A DNA stretch of 8,913 nt, from positions 1 through 8,913 of the forward strand of contig WTCH01000130.1 in NCBI GenBank assembly GCA_013138675.1, given 5' to 3'. The first letter of the stretch is position 1, and each line of letters opens with the position of its first letter. Position numbers and translations under genes: made by a program. Below are positions 1 to 3,911 of the stretch, one piece after another. The notes below the pieces were generated by a model. That model worked only from the letters and a program-made list of their open reading frames with translations. It had not been told where the DNA came from and ran no database searches. This DNA is from Woeseiaceae bacterium. GTDB lineage: Bacteria; Pseudomonadota; Gammaproteobacteria; Steroidobacterales; Woeseiaceae.

Positions 1-630
1 ATTTTGATTCAGCCGAGAGGTATCGGCAAAAGCACTGGAAATCTAATCGCGGAAAATGTCAGCATGAAAATGTTGGCGGATGACGTCAAGGACACTCTGG
101 ACTTGATGGATATAAAAAGGCTGAACATGGCCGGTCACGCATTTGGAAATCGCCTGGCCAGAACTTTTGCCACAATGTATCCCGATTACGTTGACAGGAT
201 TGTTCTTCTTGCTTCGGGTGGAAACTTCAAGATGGAGCCGGAGGCCGAAAGTTGCCTTAGAGGTTCCATCAACGTGAAACTACCGGATGATGAAAGAGTG
301 AAGAAGATTCACTGCGCATTTTTTGCCGAAGGAAATGACGCAAGCACATGGTTGCGAGGCTGGTATCCTGAATTGGCGTTCGCAGAGATAAATGCAGCAA
401 CGACTATTGATACTGACTTTTACAAAGGAGCAGGAGGAAAGGAGATTTTGCTCATTCAAGCGACTGAAGACTTTATTGCCCCACCTGAGTTGGCGGGCAA
501 AGTGTTGGCAGAGGAACTGGGTGATCAGGTGACTTATGTTGAAGTTGAACACGCAGGCCATGCGTTGACGTCGGAACAACCAGAGATTGTTGCAACCCAT
601 ATGATCGAATATCTGGCGTCGCCGCCGTAG
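1..630 (+). CDS. Alpha/beta-hydrolase-fold protein, 5'-truncated, nucleophile Ser replaced by Ala
   Basis: This is the C-terminal part of an alpha/beta hydrolase; the reading frame is open at the left window edge, so the true start lies outside. Residues here are numbered from the TTG at position 4. Visible family features are the oxyanion-side R-G-x-G-x-S segment (5-10), the A-D-D-V helix (25-28) and the nucleophile elbow G-H-A-F-G (44-48). The elbow is followed by the usual helix and the Y-P-D-Y-V-D-R-I-V-L-L strand. A likely acid, D156, lies in T-E-D-F-I-A-P-P, and a likely catalytic His, H186, in H-A-G-H-A. The canonical elbow is G-x-S-x-G, so the Ser is missing (A46). Family members are usually about 250-290 residues, so roughly 60-80 residues are off the window. 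Substrate unknown. The protein may be non-hydrolytic, or belong to a subfamily that uses Ala here. Confidence 0.85.
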   Translation: MLIQPRGIGKSTGNLIAENVSMKMLADDVKDTLDLMDIKRLNMAGHAFGNRLARTFATMYPDYVDRIVLLASGGNFKMEPEAESCLRGSINVKLPDDERVKKIHCAFFAEGNDASTWLRGWYPELAFAEINAATTIDTDFYKGAGGKEILLIQATEDFIAPPELAGKVLAEELGDQVTYVEVEHAGHALTSEQPEIVATHMIEYLASPP

Positions 631-644
631 AGGGGCGTACATCA

Positions 645-754
645 TGTCCAAAAGCAGACATTCGTGGACTGATTGCGAACGACCGCTTCTGGCCGAAAGC
701 AGTCACTCGCCTGATGATAGACTCAGTGGCTGGTATTGACCCAAAGCAGACGGT
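645..754 (+). repeat. Three tandem units of a short intergenic repeat (period 45-47 bases)
   Basis: The core AAAGCAG occurs at 651, 696 and 743, giving spacings of 45 and 47 bases. Each core is preceded by a C/G-rich lead: TGTCC, CTTCTGGCCG or GGTATTGACCC. It is followed by GACATTCG, TCACTCG or GACGGTCC. The middle unit (681-704) can fold into an imperfect hairpin with arms GAC-GCTTC and GAA-AGC-GTC around a TGGCC loop. Read on the - strand, two units give the peptide pattern M-x-A-F-G, which I take for a translated repeat and not a gene. Related single copies lie at 1268-1300, about 2059-2087 and 2702-2733. The identity of the repeat family is not known to me. Confidence 0.7.
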
Positions 755-763
755 CCTTACCCT
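736..763 (+). promoter_or_regulatory. Possible promoter within the third repeat unit, before the membrane protein gene
   Basis: TTGACC at 736-741 matches the -35 consensus at 5 of 6 positions. TACCCT at 758-763, after a 16-base spacer, matches the -10 at only 3 of 6. The hexamers are read directly; promoter function is a guess. The -35-like part belongs to the repeat itself and recurs in the copy at 1268-1300. Confidence 0.25.
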
Positions 764-782
764 ATTTGATTGGTGAGTCTAT

Positions 783-1247
783 TTGAAGAAAGCCTTGTCC
801 AAGCTCATCGCTATCATCGTGATCCTTTGCTCTCTGGGCGTGGCGATTGGCGTCACGGAGTCCGAAATCTGGTTGGGCGCATGGTTTATCCTGTTCATCT
901 ATTTCGGCATTCCAGTACTGCTTCTTTCCATAGCAGATCTGATTCGGTCATTTCGAGGCACACCTGAGAAACACTCGGTATTCTCGACTGGAATCCACGT
1001 TACCGCTATCTTCGGATTCCTGGTCGGATTCTTGCTTCACAAAATGGCTGTGTGGTCAGAACACCCGAGCGTTGACAAGCACGCATACTTGCCGCTGCTC
1101 TTTGTAGCAATGGTGTATGGCTTTCCCGCAATCATGTGGGTACGCGCCAAGGCAACGGAAATCTTCTTTCGCTCAATAAGCACCGAAGAATCCCCCGAAG
1201 GAATTAGGTTTGACGGCCACATTCGGGAGCCGGACGAAGATCAATAG
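783..1247 (+). CDS. Unrecognised four-helix membrane protein, 154 residues
   Basis: I do not recognise a family. The sequence shows four hydrophobic segments at about residues 8-24, 30-52, 69-90 and 102-121, then a charged tail (122-154) ending in D-E-D-Q. Positive charges sit at the N-terminus (M-K-K), between segments 2 and 3 (R-S-F-R-G-T-P-E-K) and after segment 4 (R-A-K), so both ends are probably cytoplasmic. The start is TTG at 783. It is the first start after an in-frame stop at 774-776 and has a GGTGAG ribosome binding site at 772-777. There are no conserved catalytic motifs and no lipoprotein-type Cys context. It stands alone between two repeat-bearing gaps, so context gives no function. 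A small inner-membrane protein is all that can be supported. Confidence 0.75.
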   Translation: MKKALSKLIAIIVILCSLGVAIGVTESEIWLGAWFILFIYFGIPVLLLSIADLIRSFRGTPEKHSVFSTGIHVTAIFGFLVGFLLHKMAVWSEHPSVDKHAYLPLLFVAMVYGFPAIMWVRAKATEIFFRSISTEESPEGIRFDGHIREPDEDQ

Positions 1248-1267
1248 TCGTTCTAGAGTAAATTTGA

Positions 1268-1300
1268 GCGGCTGGTATTGACCCAAAGCGGACATTATTC
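1268..1300 (+). repeat. Single copy of the AAAGC(A/G)GACATT intergenic repeat
   Basis: The 20 bases GGCTGGTATTGACCCAAAGC at 1270-1289 are identical to 728-747 in the previous gap, and the match continues as (A/G)GAC. It lies in the 90-base gap between the membrane protein and the CPBP gene, in the same orientation as the other copies. Confidence 0.75.
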
Positions 1301-1304
1301 TAAT
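1278..1304 (+). promoter_or_regulatory. Possible promoter formed by the repeat, before the CPBP gene
   Basis: TTGACC (1278-1283) is followed after 15 bases by TCTAAT (1299-1304). Each matches the sigma-70 consensus at 5 of 6 positions. The spacer is shorter than the usual 16-18, which weakens the case. A transcript would start near 1311 and carry the GAGGG ribosome binding site at 1324-1328 for the ATG at 1338. Confidence 0.35.
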
Positions 1305-1337
1305 GGGCAAAGTGTCATCGATCGAGGGCCATAAACA

Positions 1338-1991
1338 ATGCGAAAACGCGCGTTTGTCGACATAGCGATCCTGGCGCTGGTGTTTTGGAGCATCTGGTCA
1401 CTGCGGTTCGCCGAGGTACAAAATGTTGGCCTCTGGACAGTTTTGGCAGCGGTCGGTGCGGGCGCCGTATTGATGGCGATGCGAAAGGAGTCTTGGCGCG
1501 ACATTGGTCTTCGCGCTGGTGGCGACGCGCGTTTCGTATTGAGCAGAGCCGGTGAGTTCTCGATCCTGGCACTTGTGACCGGCTTTGCGGTCATCGGAAT
1601 TGCGACGGCTCTCGGCTATCCGCCGAGCCAATCTGCCGTGCTCGCACAGCAGCCGGAGACGTTGTCAGGCTTTCTTCTCGACATAGTATTTGGCGTCTGG
1701 GTCGGTGCCGCGATAGGCGAAGAACTTTTCTTCCGCGGCATACTACTGAGCAAGTTTACGACCTTGTTCGGCGGTGGACGATCGGCGTTGGTACTGGCAG
1801 TTCTCGCACAAGCCATCTGGTTTGGTGCCGGCCACGCCTCGCAAGGGGTCAGCGGCATGATCATGACTGGCGCAATCGGTGCCGTGGTGGGCACCTATTT
1901 CGTCACTCGCGGGCGCCGAGCGCTAATACCCCTCATGCTCGGTCACGGACTTGTCGATACCGTGTCTCAGACGATCTACTTTATCGGTTGA
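1338..1991 (+). CDS. CPBP-family intramembrane glutamic protease (Abi/CaaX-protease-like)
   Basis: This is a multi-pass membrane protein of 217 residues with the three CPBP (Rce1-like) motifs. These are E128-E129-x-x-x-R133 in I-G-E-E-L-F-F-R-G, F162-x-x-x-H166 in A-I-W-F-G-A-G-H-A, and H203-x-x-x-D207 in L-G-H-G-L-V-D. All predicted active-site residues are present, so it should be catalytically competent. Hydrophobic segments lie at about 8-22, 30-48, 74-92, 112-126, 149-162, 172-190 and 195-216. The family includes CaaX-type prenyl-protein proteases, bacteriocin self-immunity proteins and regulators that cleave membrane anchors; the substrate cannot be told here. ATG at 1338 has GAGGG at 1324-1328, 9 bases upstream. 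No bacteriocin-like neighbour is visible, so an immunity role is not supported. Confidence 0.9.
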   Translation: MRKRAFVDIAILALVFWSIWSLRFAEVQNVGLWTVLAAVGAGAVLMAMRKESWRDIGLRAGGDARFVLSRAGEFSILALVTGFAVIGIATALGYPPSQSAVLAQQPETLSGFLLDIVFGVWVGAAIGEELFFRGILLSKFTTLFGGGRSALVLAVLAQAIWFGAGHASQGVSGMIMTGAIGAVVGTYFVTRGRRALIPLMLGHGLVDTVSQTIYFIG

Positions 1992-2058
1992 CAGCGAAAC
2001 TCCCCTTAAAAAAACCTACAGGTTGGCTCCGGAAAGGGCGTTGCGCTCCAATTGAAGG

Positions 2059-2087
2059 CGCTGAGTATTGTAGAAAGGACATGGCAT
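2059..2087 (+). repeat. Probable degenerate copy of the intergenic repeat
   Basis: GCTGAGTATTG followed by AAAGGACATGGCATT aligns with GCTG-GTATTG and AAAGCGGACATT of the intact copies if small gaps are allowed. It lies in the 100-base gap before the SDR gene, and its AAAGGA (2074-2079) could also act as that gene's ribosome binding site. The similarity is by eye and weaker than for the other copies. Confidence 0.35.
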
Positions 2088-2091
2088 TCTT

Positions 2092-2700
2092 ATGAAGGTA
2101 GTAATCGTTGGTGCGTCTGGAAAGATCGGGCGTGAGATAGACAGAGCACTTTCCTCAGACAATGAAATTGTCCGCGTTGGCGCTACGAGCGGCGACTACC
2201 AGTGCGACTTCACGCGCGACGAATCGGTTGTCGAAATGTTTAAGGCAGTGGGTGCTTACGATCACCTCGTAGCTGTTGTTGGCGCTGATAGCCAGTTCAA
2301 GAAGTTTGATGAACTCGATGACGATGACTACCGCTATGGATTCGAACGGAAATTTCTTGGACAAGTGCGTCTCGCGACACACGGTCAAGCCACCATTGCG
2401 GACAACGGATCGATCACGCTGACCAGTGGCTTCTTGAAGGACTATCCCAATCCCTTCAGCATCGCTACTGGTCCGCTGAATGCGGCGGTCGATACTTACG
2501 TTAAGAACATCGCACCGCTCATGACTCGTGGCATTCGAATCAATGTGGTCAGCCCTGCTCCTGTAGTGGACCCCGGCCGGGAGGGAGAGGGCCGCGTTAC
2601 AGCCGCGCGATGTGCTGAATACTATGCTGATGCGATTAATGGCGATATGTCTGGGAAAGTGCTTAAGGCTTGGGGTGGACTACCTGCAATAGGGGACTAG
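2092..2700 (+). CDS. Short SDR-fold (Rossmann) protein, 202 residues, lacking the Tyr-x-x-x-Lys pair
   Basis: The N-terminus V-V-I-V-G-A-S-G-K-I-G (3-13) is the dinucleotide-binding glycine motif of short-chain dehydrogenases. D39-F-T (39-41) follows beta-3, and V-A-V-V-G-A-D (60-66) replaces the usual N-N-A-G strand end. K87 in F-E-R-K-F-L-G-Q fits the helix-4 position, and S112 in L-T-S-G fits the catalytic Ser. The residues about 13 and 17 further on, where Tyr and Lys are expected, are A125 and L129, so the standard proton-relay pair is absent. R-I-N-V-V-S-P-A-P-V (149-158) matches the late SDR strand. The ~200-residue length fits a compact subgroup I recall with similar S-G-x-L and N-A-A-x-x-x-x-V segments. 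An oxidoreductase role is inferred only from fold. AAGGA at 2075-2079 is 12 bases from the ATG. Confidence 0.85.
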   Translation: MKVVIVGASGKIGREIDRALSSDNEIVRVGATSGDYQCDFTRDESVVEMFKAVGAYDHLVAVVGADSQFKKFDELDDDDYRYGFERKFLGQVRLATHGQATIADNGSITLTSGFLKDYPNPFSIATGPLNAAVDTYVKNIAPLMTRGIRINVVSPAPVVDPGREGEGRVTAARCAEYYADAINGDMSGKVLKAWGGLPAIGD

Positions 2701-2701
2701 G

Positions 2702-2733
2702 GCCGCCTGCTTCTGGCAGAAAGCAGACATTCG
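2702..2733 (+). repeat. Single copy of the intergenic repeat with a hairpin core
   Basis: GCTTCTGGCAGAAAGCAG (2709-2726) resembles 685-702 in the first gap, and AAAGCAGACATTCG (2720-2733) is identical to 651-664. The copy folds as CTGCTTC, loop TGGCA, then GAAAGCAG with one bulged A (2707-2726). It begins two bases after the SDR stop codon. Confidence 0.65.
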
Positions 2734-2735
2734 AC

Positions 2736-2749
2736 GTTTCCGCGGAAAC
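2736..2749 (+). promoter_or_regulatory. 14-base perfect palindrome GTTTCCGCGGAAAC
   Basis: The 14 bases are exactly self-complementary, and lie between the last repeat copy and gmk. Such symmetry is typical of a dimeric repressor operator. There is no T-run after it to support a terminator. A near-palindrome TACTT-T-AAGTA follows at 2761-2771. No regulator can be assigned. Confidence 0.3.
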
Positions 2750-2855
2750 ATACTCGAGGTTACTTTAAGTAGACGACGTAAGTGAGCCGTCGCCTGCCGG
2801 GGCGGACTCCTGCTGAGATTGGCGGGCATTGCACATGGCAATGAGCGTGGCAGGG

Positions 2856-2864
2856 TGTCAAAAT
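2856..2864 (+). promoter_or_regulatory. Possible extended -10 element just before gmk
   Basis: TGT followed by CAAAAT (2859-2864) has the TG-n-hexamer layout of an extended -10 promoter, with 4 of 6 matches in the hexamer. Its expected start point, about 2871, lies next to the gmk ATG. No convincing -35 is seen at normal spacing. Weak evidence alone. Confidence 0.25.
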
Positions 2865-2871
2865 CGCGCCA

Positions 2872-3492
2872 ATGAGCGAGCCTGACACCAAATTATTCGT
2901 TATTGCCGCGCCATCCGGTGCCGGAAAGACGACACTCGTGCAGGCGGTAACTCGCAATAATCCCGAGTTGCGATTTTCTATTTCCTACACGACCCGGCCG
3001 CAACGACGTAACGAAGCTCACGGCGTCGATTACATGTTTGTCGACAAGCCCACTTTCGAATCCTTACGCGACGAAGGCAGGATGCTTGAGTCGGCAACGG
3101 TATTCGACAACCTGTATGGCACGAGCCGGGAACAGGTGGAGCAGCACCTCGAAGACGGGCACAACGTCATACTCGAGATCGACTGGCAGGGAGCTCGCCA
3201 GGTGCGCGAGTCGATGCCCGGGTGCACCACTATTTTCATCCTGCCGCCATCGCACGATGAGCTGGTGCGGCGTTTACGCTCGCGCGGCACCGACAGTGAT
3301 GAGGTCATCGAGCGGCGCCTTCGCGACGCGCTCAGCGACATGTCGCATTGGGATGAATTCGACTACGCCGTGATCAACGACGATCTCGATCGGGCGGTCG
3401 CGGACCTCGAGGCTGTCCTGGCCGGCGCGGGTGAGGCCCTGGCGATCGACAACGAGGCTCTGCGCACCACTATTGCTGACATAGCCGGCTAA
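2872..3492 (+). CDS. gmk: Guanylate kinase
   Basis: Transfers the ATP gamma-phosphate to GMP (or dGMP), giving GDP on the route to GTP, dGTP and (p)ppGpp; cytoplasmic. The P-loop A-P-S-G-A-G-K-T-T is at residues 13-21. The GMP-binding segment S-Y-T-T-R-P...H-G-V-D-Y (38-54) contains R42 and Y54. Y-G-T-S-R-E, I-L-E-I-D-W-Q-G-A and F-I-L-P-P-S follow in order, as does the lid region R-R-L-R-S-R-G-T-D-S. Its 206 residues compare with 207 in E. coli, and similarity runs to near the end. The start at 2872 fits the family N-terminus but has no good ribosome binding site: the nearest purine run, AGGG at 2852-2855, is 16 bases away. It heads the gmk-rpoZ-spoT block, 171 bases after the accessory region. 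Confidence 0.97.
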   Translation: MSEPDTKLFVIAAPSGAGKTTLVQAVTRNNPELRFSISYTTRPQRRNEAHGVDYMFVDKPTFESLRDEGRMLESATVFDNLYGTSREQVEQHLEDGHNVILEIDWQGARQVRESMPGCTTIFILPPSHDELVRRLRSRGTDSDEVIERRLRDALSDMSHWDEFDYAVINDDLDRAVADLEAVLAGAGEALAIDNEALRTTIADIAG

Positions 3493-3515
3493 TAACTTTT
3501 TGGAATAAGGGGTAG

Positions 3516-3537
3516 ACGGCCACACCAGTGGCGCCGT
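3516..3537 (+). other. Possible hairpin between gmk and rpoZ
   Basis: ACGGCCAC (3516-3523) can pair with GTGGC-GC-CGT (3528-3537) around the loop ACCA, giving 8 base pairs with a two-base bulge. ATTGTG follows instead of a T-run, so it is not a good intrinsic terminator. It could attenuate or stabilise the message between gmk and rpoZ. Confidence 0.3.
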
Positions 3538-3577
3538 ATTGTGCTGCCTGATTCGAACTCCACACTCAGGAACACAC

Positions 3578-3859
3578 ATGGCCCGCATCACAGTTGAAGA
3601 CTGCCTCGATAACATCGAAAACATTTTTGAAATGGTGCTTGTCGCCGCCAAGCGTGCCCGCCGGGTAGCACACGGTGCCGAACCGATGGTCGAACTCGAG
3701 AACGACAAGCCGACCGTCATTGCCCTGCGTGAAATCGCCGAGGGCCATGTCAATCCGTCCATTCTCGAAGAAATCGATCTGCCGCCTGCCGAGGACTTCA
3801 TGCAGACCGAACCCGTTGAAGAAGTACTGCCGGTTCGTGGCATCTCAATCGGCGATTAA
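3578..3859 (+). CDS. rpoZ: RNA polymerase omega subunit
   Basis: Omega binds the beta-prime C-terminus, helps assemble the core enzyme and contributes to a ppGpp site on the polymerase. The 93-residue protein starts M-A-R-I-T-V-E-D-C and contains M-V-L-V-A-A-K-R-A-R-R (19-29) and E-N-D-K-P-T-V-I-A-L-R-E-I-A-E-G, the two most conserved blocks of the family. The C-terminal tail is acidic and variable, as usual. ATG at 3578 is chosen over an upstream in-frame GTG at 3539 because it gives the family N-terminus M-A-R-x-T-V and has CAGGAA at 3567-3572, about 6 bases before it. One oddity is I16 in E-N-I-F-E, where E. coli and, from memory, most family members have Arg (N-R-F). The gene lies between gmk and spoT, the usual order in Gammaproteobacteria. 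Confidence 0.95.
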   Translation: MARITVEDCLDNIENIFEMVLVAAKRARRVAHGAEPMVELENDKPTVIALREIAEGHVNPSILEEIDLPPAEDFMQTEPVEEVLPVRGISIGD

Positions 3860-3877
3860 TTCTCTGCTGCACATCAC

Positions 3878-3905
3878 CTGACATTCCGCGTAACGCAGGT
3901 ATGAT
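3878..3905 (+). promoter_or_regulatory. Sigma-70-like promoter candidate directly upstream of spoT
   Basis: CTGACA (3878-3883), a 16-base spacer and TATGAT (3900-3905) match the consensus hexamers at 5 of 6 positions each. Transcription would start near 3911-3912, essentially at the annotated spoT ATG. This would give spoT its own promoter besides read-through from gmk-rpoZ. Confidence 0.45.
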
Positions 3906-3911
3906 CAGGGG

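Noticed and set aside
473..706. A - strand reading frame of 77 codons across the hydrolase end and the tandem repeat
   Set aside because: Its first part translates the repeat units (M-x-A-F-G twice, 45 bases apart) and the rest is antisense to the hydrolase coding sequence. It begins at GTG with no visible binding site.
645..754. CRISPR array
   Set aside because: The three units are too diverged, only the short core is conserved, and there are no uniform repeats, spacers or cas genes.
1338..1991. CPBP protein as bacteriocin immunity or phage abortive-infection gene
   Set aside because: The Abi label is historical, and no bacteriocin precursor, transporter or defence neighbour is seen. Only the protease family can be supported.
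2008..2030. Intrinsic terminator after the CPBP gene
   Set aside because: The A-run followed by AACC-TACA-GGTT forms only a four-base-pair stem, and the T-run would serve the - strand, where no gene ends.
631..2871. Integron attC sites between the accessory genes
   Set aside because: I looked for paired GTTRRRY and RYYYAAC cores at the gene junctions and found none. The shared repeat has a different core and much less symmetry.
3539..3577. Upstream GTG start for rpoZ
   Set aside because: It would add 13 residues not found in the family. ATG 3578 has a good binding site and the standard M-A-R-x-T-V start.
3880..3886. GACATTC before spoT as another copy of the intergenic repeat
   Set aside because: Only seven bases match and the AAAGC core and lead are absent; it is better explained as part of the promoter-like region.
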